From positions 1 through 35,059 of the forward strand of contig JABGZB010000033.1 of the NCBI GenBank assembly GCA_018674955.1: DNA of 35,059 nucleotides. Direction: 5' to 3'. The stretch is from Verrucomicrobiota bacterium (GTDB lineage: Bacteria > Verrucomicrobiota > Verrucomicrobiia > Limisphaerales > UBA1096). How positions within the stretch are numbered: the first letter of the stretch is position 1; the number at the start of each line of letters is the position of its first letter. This document shows positions 26,241 through 34,854 of this stretch, piece after piece. The notes under the pieces were generated by a model that ran no database searches, was not told where the DNA came from, and was given only the letters and a program-made list of their open reading frames with translations. Both the position numbers and the translations under genes were made by a program.

Positions 26241-26701
26241 CGGGGGGGTGATAGCAGGGTTATTCAGTTTTTATTCACTCTCTACCATCGTGCCCTCGGA
26301 ACAAAGCCAACCCGGTTGGCATTGATTGCTGAACGCGGGTTGAAAATCGTCTCGGAGAACGCTCCAGATTGACTTCGAAAAACACTATATTATAAATCAT
26401 AAACTTATGGTTTCCAGTTGGTTGGGTTACACCAACTGGTGGGTTGCTTTTTTCGGTTGGGTTGCATTTTGTGGGGCGGTTGAACCACTCAATGCGCGGG
26501 GCAAAGTATTACCAATGCTGTATTTTATCCAGCGTAAGCTATTAACTTTTATCCACACTTTATTCACAGTTTTCTTCCCGCTTGTACCACTAACAGCTAC
26601 TGCTTGCGATTTATTGGGTCATCGCGCTCAATCCTCGCTCTCAGTTGGTCACCTTGACCGGTAAAAAACAAAAACGGAGGCGAGTTGGCGCGGGAGCACC
26701 C
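26241..26701. other. Probable oriC / dnaA upstream region
   Basis: A 461-bp non-coding gap between dnaA and glnB. It contains a perfect DnaA box TTATCCACA (26549-26557) and, 2 bp on, TTATTCACA (26560-26568), both in the same direction. Weaker relatives are TTATCCAGC (26525-26533), TTATTCAGT (26260-26268) and TTATTCACT (26271-26279). A long AT-rich run around 26378-26413 (ACACTATATTATAAATCATAAA) could be the unwinding element. The ORF 26407-26664 in this gap is very likely spurious. The assignment rests on boxes plus dnaA adjacency; the pair near dnaA may instead serve autoregulation. Confidence 0.6.
26414..26439. repeat. Inverted repeat in the putative oriC
   Basis: CCAGTTGGT (26414-26422), 8-bp loop, ACCAACTGG (26431-26439): a perfect 9-bp inverted repeat directly next to the AT-rich run. 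It could be a protein-binding site or a hairpin; no T-run follows, so it is not an obvious terminator. Confidence 0.7.
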
Positions 26702-27121
<420 letters not shown>

Positions 27122-27124
27122 TTA

Positions 27125-27154
27125 TTAATAAAAGTTTTCCCTGTTCCTGTCGAA
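27125..27154 (-). promoter_or_regulatory. Candidate glnB promoter
   Basis: On the minus strand TTCGAC (27149-27154), 18-bp spacer, TATTAA (27125-27130) in a strongly AT-rich stretch. The start would be about 75-80 nt upstream of the glnB ATG. I looked for a sigma-54 GG-N10-GC element and found only a poor candidate. Confidence 0.35.
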
Positions 27155-27210
27155 ACAGACTTGACACGGAAACAAAATCGGCCTCCTAAGGCATCATCAG
27201 CATCGCATGT

Positions 27211-27507
27211 TCAGTCGCCAAACAGCTTGTTAAATGTGCCCTTGGCTTCCTCCATCCGCTTGTTCGCGCCGATGCTTCCTGACCAGTCGCGTTGCGCGAA
27301 GTCGAAGTACTCACAGAAGTTCGACCGGTTTTTTTCCGTCACCGGCTCGGCGCGCCGCTCGCGGCATTGGTACGCCACACCGCGGTCGTGGAAAACGCAA
27401 TTGAGGCAGGCGCGCAAATCCTCGTTGCAGCCGGGGCAGACATCACTTCGGCCGGGCTGGCCGTCGATTGTCCATTCCGTACCGCAGCTGTGGCAATGCC
27501 GGTTCAT
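27211..27507 (-). CDS. Small zinc-ribbon protein
   Basis: A 98-residue protein with eight cysteines: C5/C8 and C24/C27 form a treble-clef or zinc-ribbon pair (HCHSCG...DVCPGCN), followed by C34/C37 (ACLNCVFHD), C48 and C65. The C-terminal half reads EPVTEKNRSNFCEYFDFAQRDW, a pattern I have seen in uncharacterised bacterial proteins but cannot name. It begins 5 nt after the dxs stop, so it is the third gene of xseB-dxs-zinc ribbon. A link to Dxs function is only suggested by the linkage. Confidence 0.75.
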   Translation of the reverse strand: MNRHCHSCGTEWTIDGQPGRSDVCPGCNEDLRACLNCVFHDRGVAYQCRERRAEPVTEKNRSNFCEYFDFAQRDWSGSIGANKRMEEAKGTFNKLFGD

Positions 27508-27512
27508 CGTCG

Positions 27513-29537
27513 TTACCCGCCGATCGCCTGGCCAAGCGCCGGGTTCGGCCTCGCGCTGGCTTCGCTCGCTTGGCCAAGTGCTTTGCGGATTTGTTCAGCC
27601 GTGTTGGCACCGGTGAGGCCGTGCTTTTGACGGAGGTAACCCACCGACGAGGCGTGCTCGATGAACTGGTCTGGCCAGCCGATGCGCACCACCGGCGTGG
27701 TTATGCCGCAGTCGCCCAAATGATCGCGCACGATGCTGCCGTAGCCGCCCTTGATCACGTGATCCTCGATGGTGACGATCACGTCCGCCGCCTGTGCGAA
27801 AAACTCGGTGGTGCCGCCGTCGATCGGCTTTGTAAAACGCGGATTGATGATCGCGGCGTCGATGTTTTCCGCGCCGAGTTCCTCGATGGCCTTGTCGGCG
27901 ATGCCACGCATCGGGCCAAGCGGGAAGAACGCCACTTTCGGTTTGCCGCTGTTGGCGAAATTTTGCCGCACCTCGGCCTTGCCGATCTCGATCAGCGCCG
28001 GTTGTTCCTTCACCGCGACGCCCTCGCCGCTGCCACGCGGGTAGCGGATGAAGGCCGGTTGGTTTTGATGCGTGGCGGTGAACATCATGTCCGCCAACTC
28101 GTCCTCGTCGCCGGGCGCCATCGCGATGATGCCGGGTACGCAGCTCAGGTACGCGATGTCGAACAACCCGTGATGCGTCGGCCCGTCGTTGGCTGAGAGT
28201 CCGGCGCGGTCCATGCAGAACGTCACCGGCAGGTTTTGCAGCGCGACGTCGTGGATGATCATGTCGTAAGCGCGCTGCAGGAAGGTCGAGTAAATGGCGC
28301 ACACCGGTCGGTATCCCATCGTGGCCATGCCGGCGGCAAACAGCACGGCATGCTCCTCGGCGATGCCGACGTCGAAGTAGCGATCCGGCATGGCTTTCTC
28401 CAGCGCCGAGAGGCCGGTGCCGCTGGGCATCGCGGCGGTGATGCCGACGACCGAGGTGTCTTTTTGGCAAAGTTTTACCATGGTCTGCCCAAACACATCC
28501 TGATATTTTGGCGGTGTGTCGGGCTTGGAGGGGAGGCTTTCACCGGTGGCCGGATTGTATCCACCGGTGCCGTGAAATTTCTCCGGATGATCGAGGGCAG
28601 CGTTGAAGCCCTTGCCTTTCTTGGTGATCACGTGGATGACGATCGGCTGGTCGCACGTCTTGGCGAACTCGAGCGTTTCAATCAGCAGTGGCAGGTCGTG
28701 CCCGTCGATCGGGCCAAGGTAGCGCATACCAAATTCCTCGAACACAAGGCTGCTGCCGAAGCCGCCGCGGCCATCGCTGTCCAGCGTCTCCTCATTGTGC
28801 TGCAGCGCCGCCTGCGTGACGGTGCCTTTAAGCGCTTCCTGTCCCTTGAGGCCCAGACGCAGCGCCAGTTTTCCCGAGGGCACCTTGGCGATGAACTTTT
28901 GCAGGTCGCGGGTGATCTTGTTGTAGCCCGGATTGGTGATCAGCTTGTTGAGATAGGTCGAGATGGCGCCGACGTTTTTGGCGATCGACCACTCGTTATC
29001 GTTGAGGATGCCGATGAATTTTTTTGTCGTGTGCGCGATGTTGTTCAGTGCCTCGAACGAGATGCCGTTGGTCAGTGCCGCGTCGCCAAAGACGCAGACG
29101 ATATTCTCGCCGCTGCCGCGCTGGTCGCGTGCTGCGGCCATGCCGAGTGCGGCTGACAAAGCCGTGCCGGCGTGGCCGGCGCCGTAGCTGTCGTGCTCGC
29201 TCTCGGTGCGCAGCGCGAAGCCGTTTAGCCCGTCGGTGGTGCGGATGGTGCGGAAGCGCTCCTTCCGGCCGGTGAGCAGCTTGTGCACGTACGACTGGTG
29301 GCTGACGTCCCAGACGAACTTGTCCTTCGGCGTCTCGAACACGCGATGCATTGCCAGCGTCAGTTCCACCACGCCGAGGTTCGGGCCGAGGTGGCCGCCG
29401 TTCTTCGACAGACCGTTGATTAACTCCTCGCGCAATTCCTTCGCAAGTTTTTCCAGTTGCTTCACCGTCAACTTTTTGACGTGGGCCGGGTGGTCCACCA
29501 TGTCGAGGTAGCGGTTGGGGGTATCGATTTTTGCCAT
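27513..29537 (-). CDS. dxs: 1-deoxy-D-xylulose-5-phosphate synthase
   Basis: Thiamine-diphosphate enzyme joining pyruvate and glyceraldehyde 3-phosphate, first step of the MEP isoprenoid pathway. About 674 residues from the ATG at 29537 (MAKIDTPNRYLDMVDHPAHVKKL); the track start eight codons earlier lies inside xseB. Motifs: GGHLGPNLGVVELTLAMH, DVSHQSYVHKLLTGR, GAGHAGTALSAALGMA, the ThDP motif VFGDAALTNGISFEALNNI, PIDGHDLPLLIETLE, and the transketolase-type DVGIAEEHAVLFAAGMA. The C-terminus has an extra tail, KALGQASEASARPNPALGQAIGG, built around two palindrome copies. The dxs ATG begins 1 nt after the xseB stop. Confidence 0.97.
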   Translation of the reverse strand: MAKIDTPNRYLDMVDHPAHVKKLTVKQLEKLAKELREELINGLSKNGGHLGPNLGVVELTLAMHRVFETPKDKFVWDVSHQSYVHKLLTGRKERFRTIRTTDGLNGFALRTESEHDSYGAGHAGTALSAALGMAAARDQRGSGENIVCVFGDAALTNGISFEALNNIAHTTKKFIGILNDNEWSIAKNVGAISTYLNKLITNPGYNKITRDLQKFIAKVPSGKLALRLGLKGQEALKGTVTQAALQHNEETLDSDGRGGFGSSLVFEEFGMRYLGPIDGHDLPLLIETLEFAKTCDQPIVIHVITKKGKGFNAALDHPEKFHGTGGYNPATGESLPSKPDTPPKYQDVFGQTMVKLCQKDTSVVGITAAMPSGTGLSALEKAMPDRYFDVGIAEEHAVLFAAGMATMGYRPVCAIYSTFLQRAYDMIIHDVALQNLPVTFCMDRAGLSANDGPTHHGLFDIAYLSCVPGIIAMAPGDEDELADMMFTATHQNQPAFIRYPRGSGEGVAVKEQPALIEIGKAEVRQNFANSGKPKVAFFPLGPMRGIADKAIEELGAENIDAAIINPRFTKPIDGGTTEFFAQAADVIVTIEDHVIKGGYGSIVRDHLGDCGITTPVVRIGWPDQFIEHASSVGYLRQKHGLTGANTAEQIRKALGQASEASARPNPALGQAIGG

Positions 29538-29538
29538 G

Positions 29539-29796
29539 TTAAAATTCGACTGAATCATCATCGACGAGTTCGTCCTCGCCGTCGGCGTTGGGTTGCAGTT
29601 TCTGTATTTTCAGCTCGGCTGCCTCGAGCTTGGCTTGGCAGCCTTTGGCCAGGCGCGTGCCTTCCTCGTAGCGCTCGAGCAGTTTCTCGAGCGGTAGATC
29701 GTCGCCCTCCATCTCCTCGACGATGCCTTCGAGCTTTTTCAGCCCCTCCTCAAAGGGCACTTCATCCGTTGGGTTGTCTTTTTTTTTCGCAGCCAC
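29539..29796 (-). CDS. xseB: Exonuclease VII small subunit
   Basis: An 85-residue protein with the XseB core VPFEEGLKKLEGIVEEMEGDDLPLEKLLERYEEGTRLAKGCQAKLEAAELKIQKL, a helical hairpin that binds the XseA large subunit in single-strand DNA degradation. The start is GTG (29794-29796) and the tail is acidic (DGEDELVDDDSVEF). xseB next to dxs (and often ispA) is a widespread arrangement. xseA is not in the window. Confidence 0.93.
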   Translation of the reverse strand: MAAKKKDNPTDEVPFEEGLKKLEGIVEEMEGDDLPLEKLLERYEEGTRLAKGCQAKLEAAELKIQKLQPNADGEDELVDDDSVEF

Positions 29797-29805
29797 GCGA
29801 CCAGC

Positions 29806-29834
29806 AAGCTAAAGCAGCTTGGCCAACCGGACAA
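29806..29834 (-). promoter_or_regulatory. Promoter of the xseB-dxs operon with palindrome in its spacer
   Basis: Minus strand TTGTCC (29829-29834), 17-bp spacer, TAGCTT (29806-29811), 9 nt to the GTG at 29796. The spacer contains an exact TTGGCCAA (29819-29826), so a protein bound to the palindrome would block or reshape this promoter. Confidence 0.45.
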
Positions 29835-29838
29835 GCGG

Positions 29839-31281
29839 TTAGGAGAGGACGGGGCGGACTACTTGGCCGTGCACGTCGGTCAGGCGGTGGTGGCGGCCCT
29901 GGAATTTGAAGGTCAACTGCTCGTGGTCGATGCCAAGCAGATGCAGGATCGTGGCCTGAAAATCGTGCACATGCACCGGGTCGCGGGCGACATTGTAAGC
30001 GAAGTCGTCCGTCTCGCCGTGGATGAAGCCCGGCTTCACCCCAGCCCCGGCCATCCAGACCGTGAAGGCCCGTCCGTGATGGTCGCGACCATACTTGGGA
30101 GAGTCTACCTTGCCCTGGACATACGGCGTACGGCCGAATTCCCCGGCCCAAATCACCAGCGTGTCCTCCAGCAAACCGCGCATCCGCAAATCCTGGATCA
30201 GCGCCCCGGAGGCCATGTCGGTGTCGTCGCACTGCATCCGCAGTTGCTGCGATAAACTCCCGTGCGTGTCCCAGCCGACGTGGAACAACTGGATGAAGCG
30301 CACGCCGCGCTCGGCCAGCCGCCGCGCAAGGATGCAGTTCGCCGCGTACGTGCCGGGCGTGCGCGAGTGTTTGCCGTACAGGTCAAAAACGTGATCCGGC
30401 TCGTCACTGAGATCTGTCAGCTCCGGCACGCTCATCTGCATGCGGTACGCCATCTCGTACTGGGAAATGCGCGTGGTGATCTCCGGGTCGCCGACTTCGC
30501 GGAACTTCATTTCGTTGAGCTTGGCCAGGTCGTCAAGCAGGCCGCGCCGCACCTCGCGACTGACGCCCTTCGGGTTGGACAGGTACAGCACCGGCTCGCC
30601 GGTTGTTCGAAACTTGACCCCCTGCAACCGTGACGGCAAAAAACCGGAACCGTAGTAGTAGTCGAACAACAACTGCCCGCAGGTGCCGTGCTGGTCGCGC
30701 GACATCATCACCACGTAGCCGGGTAACTCCTGCGACACGCTGCCGAGGCCGTAGTTGAGCCACGCGCCCATGCTCGGCCGGCCGGGAATCTGGCTACCGG
30801 TCATGAACAGCGTCATGCCGGGCGAGTGGTTGATCGCCTCGGTGTGCATCGACTTGATGAAACAAATCTCGTCGGCGGCCGCGCCAATGCCGGGCAGCAG
30901 TTCGCTGAGCCAGGCGCCGCTCTGCCCGTGCCGGCTGAATTTGAACTCCGTCGGCTGGATCGCCAGCTTTTGCTTGGCGGTCATCGTCGTCAGCCGTTGG
31001 CCCATCCGCACGGACGGCGGCAGCTCCTTGCCGCGCCACGCCTGCAGGCCCGGCTTGTAGTCGAACAGATCGGTGTGCGAGGGCGCGCCGGATTGGGTCA
31101 GATAAATCACCCGCTTGGCCTTGGCCACAATCTGGGGGAACCCCGCCAGCCCGCGGCCCGCCGCTTGGCCAAGCCCGGGCCCAAGCAGCGAAGCCAAAGC
31201 CGCCGCGCCGATGCCGGTGCCCCCGCGCCCCAAAAACTCGCGCCGCGTTAAAGCCAACTGGTTGTCCGCCAACAAATCCAT
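29839..31281 (-). CDS. Tat-exported DUF1501 protein, without adjacent PSD1 partner
   Basis: A 480-residue paralogue of the protein at 15354. Twin-arginine signal LTRREFLGRGGTGIGAAALASLLGPGLGQA|AGRG, then KRVIYLTQSGAPSHTDLFDYKP, TEAINHSPGMTLFMTGSQIPGRPSMGAWLNYGLG, LVIWAGEFGRTPYVQ..GRDHHGRAFTVWMAGAG and DFQATILHLLGIDHEQLTFKFQGRHHRLTD. It ends 42 bp before the xseB start. Nothing upstream or downstream in the window encodes a DUF1549/DUF1553 protein on the same strand, so this copy is either an orphan or separated from its partner by the divergent transporter gene. Confidence 0.93.
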   Translation of the reverse strand: MDLLADNQLALTRREFLGRGGTGIGAAALASLLGPGLGQAAGRGLAGFPQIVAKAKRVIYLTQSGAPSHTDLFDYKPGLQAWRGKELPPSVRMGQRLTTMTAKQKLAIQPTEFKFSRHGQSGAWLSELLPGIGAAADEICFIKSMHTEAINHSPGMTLFMTGSQIPGRPSMGAWLNYGLGSVSQELPGYVVMMSRDQHGTCGQLLFDYYYGSGFLPSRLQGVKFRTTGEPVLYLSNPKGVSREVRRGLLDDLAKLNEMKFREVGDPEITTRISQYEMAYRMQMSVPELTDLSDEPDHVFDLYGKHSRTPGTYAANCILARRLAERGVRFIQLFHVGWDTHGSLSQQLRMQCDDTDMASGALIQDLRMRGLLEDTLVIWAGEFGRTPYVQGKVDSPKYGRDHHGRAFTVWMAGAGVKPGFIHGETDDFAYNVARDPVHVHDFQATILHLLGIDHEQLTFKFQGRHHRLTDVHGQVVRPVLS

Positions 31282-31422
31282 CCGTTAACGAGCCCGAAAC
31301 TACACCGAGTGCTTGGCCAAGGGCAAGCGGCGGGACTATCGACTGAGTCGATGGGGCCATTGATTTTATCAATTGGCGGAAATTGGCGGCGGCGGGTAGG
31401 CTTTGGCCCGGCAACCGATAAA
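31282..31422. promoter_or_regulatory. Divergent regulatory region with dyad and tandem repeats
   Basis: The gap between the DUF1501 gene and the MFS/acyltransferase gene holds an exact palindrome copy (31313-31320), a perfect 7-1-7 dyad ATCGACTGAGTCGAT (31338-31352), a second dyad ATTGAT-TTT-ATCAAT (31359-31373), and two tandem copies of AATTGGCGG at 10-bp spacing (31371-31379 and 31381-31389). This density of operator-like elements suggests regulated transcription. A possible plus-strand promoter is TTGGCG, 18 bp, TAGGCT just before the gene. Confidence 0.45.
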
Positions 31423-34400
31423 ATGGACAACACAAACCCTACCAACAGCCGGCCAGAGGGATTTCTCCGAGGATTCTGGAGCCTCTTCATTACCCAGTTT
31501 CAGGGTGCCTTCAGCGACAACCTGTACAAGTTTCTCGCGATTTTTTTCGTGATGAGATCGTTCGAGGAGAACACGGAAAAAATCGATTCGCTGATTCCGG
31601 TTATCGGCGCGATGTTCTCGGTGCCGTTCATTATTTTTTCGCTGGCAGGCGGTTATTTGTCGGATCGTTACTCAAAAAAAATGGTGGCTGTCGGTACGAA
31701 GGTGGCGGAGGTGCTGATCATGATTTTGGCCACGTTCGCGCTGATGGAGGGCAACGTGGTCTTCATCGTCGGGGTGATTTTTTTGATGAGCACGCAGAGC
31801 GCCTTTTTCGGTCCAGCCAAGTACGGGAGTCTGCCGGAGCTGCTGCCAGCGGAGAAGCTGGCCTGGGGCAACGGGATGATTGGGATGGGAACCAACATGG
31901 CGATCATCCTCGGCATGGTCGCTGCGGGGTTTATCTCGAGCCGGTTCAACGCCACCCCGGCGGCGGCCGGGTTGGTGCTGGTGGGGTTGGCGGTTGCCGG
32001 CCTGTTGTGCAGCCTGTTCATCCCGCGGATTCCCAGTTCAAATGTCACGAAGCGTTTTCGCATCAATTTCGCCGGCGAGTTGTTCCGGCAGGTAAAACGC
32101 ATTTATCCGGATCGGCCGTTGTTTTTTGCCGTTATGGGGGAAATGTTTTTTTTCTTCATCGCAGCGATGATCCAGCTGCATCTCGTGATCTACGGGAAGG
32201 AAGTGCTGGCATTGGACGACTTTTGGAGCAGTTGTCTGCAGGCGACGATCGCGGTGGGGATTGGCACGGGTTGCCTGGTCGCCGGGTTCGTGTCTGGCAA
32301 TAAAACCGAGTACGGGCTGATCCCGCTTGGGGCACTAGGGATGGTGGTTTTCAGTTGTCTCATGTCAGTGGAAAACCCCGGCATTGCCTGGGCTTTTTTC
32401 AACATTGGTGCGCTTGGGTTTGCCGGCGGTTTTTTCCTGGTGCCGATCTACGCGCTGATCCAGCAGCGCCCGGACAAAAAGGACAAGGGCACGGTGGTGG
32501 GGGCTTCCGCCACGCTGACTTTCGTGGGCGTCCTCTTATCTGCCGGTGCCTATTATCTGCTGACTTCGGACAACGTCCTGGGATTGTCCGCGCAGCAGAC
32601 TTTTCTTGCGATCGGGGTGCTGATGTTACTTGGGACGTCTTACATCGTTTATTTGCTGCCGGACTCGCTTGTTCGCTTGGTTGGTTTTTTTGTCACTCGG
32701 ACAATTTACAGGCTGAACATTGTCGGGCGGGATAACATCCCGGAGCGGGGCGGGGCGTTGTTTGTCTGCAATCATTTGTCCTTTATTGATGTGTTGTTGC
32801 TGCAGGCGTCGACGGATCGGCCGATTCGGTTCATTATGTATGCGGGGTATATGAAACAGAAAGTGATGGGAACCTTTGCCCGGATCATGAAGTGCATCCC
32901 TATCTCCTCCGAGGCGCGGCCGCGTGACTTGATCAAGTCGCTCAAGGTCGCCAGCCAGGCAATCCGCGACGGAGAGGTCGTCTGCATTTTTGCCGAGGGG
33001 CAGATCACGCGCACGGGGCAGATGCTGCCGTTCCGGCGCGGCTACGAAAAAATCATGAAGGACGTCGATGCGCCGATCATTCCGATCCATCTCGACGGCG
33101 TGTGGGGCAGTATTTTCAGTTACTCGCGCAGCCGGTTTTTCTTCAAGCTACCTCGGCGCATCCCGTACCGCGTGACGGTGAGCTACGGCGCGGCACTGCC
33201 GCACGACGCCCCGCCGGTGAAGGTGCGCGAGGCGGTGCAGGAATTGGGCGCGGATGCCTGGGCGCATCGCAAGCGCACCATGAAGCCGCTGCACCGGAGC
33301 CTAGTGCGGGCGTTCCGGAAACATCCGTTCCGCTTTTTCGCGGCGGACGCCAAGCGCGGCAAGGTGAGTTGCGGCGGCGCGCTGGTCGGCACGGTTGCGC
33401 TTGGCCAAGCGCTGCGCCGGCGGTGGGCGGGGCAGGAGATGGTGGGCATCCTCATGCCGCCGACGGTGGCCGGTGCGCTGGCCAACTACGCCGCGTCGCT
33501 GATGGGCAAAGTGCCGGTGAACCTCAATTACACATTGTCGTCGGAGGCGCTGGGTTCGTGCGTCGAGCAGTGCAATATCCGCACGGTGGTCACGTCGAAA
33601 GCGTTCCTCGAGCAGATCAAGCTCGACGTGCCGGTGGAGACGATTTTGCTGGAGGACGTCGCCAAATCGATCGGCGTCGGCAGCAAACTCGCCGCCGTCC
33701 TGGCCTCAGCGCTGTTGCCGGTTGGCCTGTTGGAGAAGTTTCTCGGCAGCAAACGCAGGGCGTCGATGGACGACTTGGCCACGGTCATTTTCTCGAGCGG
33801 CAGCACCGGCGCGCCCAAGGGCGTGATGCTCTCGCACTACAACGTCGTCTCGAATATCCAGCAGATTGGCCAAGCGTTTGCACTGGATCGACACGACCGC
33901 ATCCTCGGCATCCTGCCGTTTTTCCACTCGTTCGGCTTCACCGGTACGCTGTGGCTCCCGCCGCTGCTCGGCTTGGGCGCGGTGTATCACCCGAACCCGG
34001 TCGATGGCCGGGGCATCGGCGAGTTGGTGTGCGAGCATCGGGCGACGTTCCTGCTGGCCACGCCGACGTTCCTGCAGATTTACATCCGCGCCTGCACGCC
34101 GGAACAGTTCGGCAGCGTGCAGTTTGTATTGGCCGGCGCGGAGAAGTTGCCGGAGCGCTTGGCCGTGGCGTTCGAGGATCGCTTCGGGCTGCGGCCGATG
34201 GAGGGTTACGGCACGACCGAGACCTCGCCGGTGGTGACGATCAACACGCGGGACTTCCGCTCGGCCGGCTTCCGGCAGGTCGGCGCCAAACGCGGCAGCA
34301 TCGGGCATCCGCTGCCGGGCATGGTGGCGCGCATCGTCGATCCCGACACCGGGGTGCCGGTCGCGCTTGGCCAAGCGGGACTGCTGCTCGTCAAGGGGCC

Positions 34401-34854
34401 GAACGTGATGCAGGGCTACCTTGGCCAAGCGGAGAAAACCGCCGAGGTGCTGCGCGACGGCTGGTACACGACCGGCGACATCGCGGCAATGGACCAGGAC
34501 GGCTTCCTCGCCATCACGGATCGACTGAGCCGCTTCAGCAAGATCGGCGGCGAGATGGTGCCGCATATCAAGGTGGAGGAGCAACTGCACGAGCTCGGCT
34601 CGTTGACCGACCAGACGTTTGCTTTGACCGGCGTGCCGGACGAGCGGAAAGGCGAGCGCTTGGTCGTGTTGTATCAGAATCTCGACGAGTCGGCGGTGCA
34701 GTCAATTGTCGAGAAACTGAACGGCTGCGATTTGCCAAATATTTGGAAACCGCGCGGCGATCAGTTTTTCAAAGTCGAGGCGCTGCCGTACCTTGGCACC
34801 GGCAAGCTGGACTTGAAGCACGTTAAAACTCTGGCCACCGAATTGTCGCCGTGA
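31423..34854 (+). CDS. Trifunctional LplT/PlsC/acyl-ACP synthetase (Aas-like) protein
   Basis: About 1143 residues from ATG 31423 (MDNTNPTNSRPEGFLRGFWSLFITQFQGAFSDNLYKFL); the track start 38 codons upstream falls in the regulatory region. Residues about 1-420 are an MFS transporter like LplT (lysophospholipid flippase). About 430-650 is a PlsC acyltransferase with NHLSFID (HX4D) and AEGQITRTGQMLPFRRG. About 670-1143 is an AMP-forming acyl-ACP synthetase: IFSSGSTGAPKGVMLSHYN, EGYGTTETSP, DGWYTTGDIA and the C-terminal GTGKLDLKHVK. Such fusions import, re-acylate and so repair lysophospholipids in the inner membrane. Four exact palindrome copies lie in it, two replacing residues in conserved stretches (for example GYLGQAEKT). 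Confidence 0.92.
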   Translation: MDNTNPTNSRPEGFLRGFWSLFITQFQGAFSDNLYKFLAIFFVMRSFEENTEKIDSLIPVIGAMFSVPFIIFSLAGGYLSDRYSKKMVAVGTKVAEVLIMILATFALMEGNVVFIVGVIFLMSTQSAFFGPAKYGSLPELLPAEKLAWGNGMIGMGTNMAIILGMVAAGFISSRFNATPAAAGLVLVGLAVAGLLCSLFIPRIPSSNVTKRFRINFAGELFRQVKRIYPDRPLFFAVMGEMFFFFIAAMIQLHLVIYGKEVLALDDFWSSCLQATIAVGIGTGCLVAGFVSGNKTEYGLIPLGALGMVVFSCLMSVENPGIAWAFFNIGALGFAGGFFLVPIYALIQQRPDKKDKGTVVGASATLTFVGVLLSAGAYYLLTSDNVLGLSAQQTFLAIGVLMLLGTSYIVYLLPDSLVRLVGFFVTRTIYRLNIVGRDNIPERGGALFVCNHLSFIDVLLLQASTDRPIRFIMYAGYMKQKVMGTFARIMKCIPISSEARPRDLIKSLKVASQAIRDGEVVCIFAEGQITRTGQMLPFRRGYEKIMKDVDAPIIPIHLDGVWGSIFSYSRSRFFFKLPRRIPYRVTVSYGAALPHDAPPVKVREAVQELGADAWAHRKRTMKPLHRSLVRAFRKHPFRFFAADAKRGKVSCGGALVGTVALGQALRRRWAGQEMVGILMPPTVAGALANYAASLMGKVPVNLNYTLSSEALGSCVEQCNIRTVVTSKAFLEQIKLDVPVETILLEDVAKSIGVGSKLAAVLASALLPVGLLEKFLGSKRRASMDDLATVIFSSGSTGAPKGVMLSHYNVVSNIQQIGQAFALDRHDRILGILPFFHSFGFTGTLWLPPLLGLGAVYHPNPVDGRGIGELVCEHRATFLLATPTFLQIYIRACTPEQFGSVQFVLAGAEKLPERLAVAFEDRFGLRPMEGYGTTETSPVVTINTRDFRSAGFRQVGAKRGSIGHPLPGMVARIVDPDTGVPVALGQAGLLLVKGPNVMQGYLGQAEKTAEVLRDGWYTTGDIAAMDQDGFLAITDRLSRFSKIGGEMVPHIKVEEQLHELGSLTDQTFALTGVPDERKGERLVVLYQNLDESAVQSIVEKLNGCDLPNIWKPRGDQFFKVEALPYLGTGKLDLKHVKTLATELSP

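Noticed and set aside
24927-26372. 481-aa plus-strand ORF opposite dnaA
   Set aside because: Antisense of a certain dnaA gene; long antisense frames are expected with GC-rich third positions.
26407-26664. 85-aa ORF in the dnaA-glnB gap
   Set aside because: It runs through the DnaA boxes and inverted repeat, has odd composition and no start signal.
28236-29156. 306-aa plus-strand ORF opposite dxs
   Set aside because: Antisense shadow of dxs.
33102-34826. 574-aa plus-strand ORF inside the MFS/Aas-like gene
   Set aside because: Alternate frame of the acyl-ACP synthetase domain, with Arg/Gly/Ala-rich composition and no recognisable domain.
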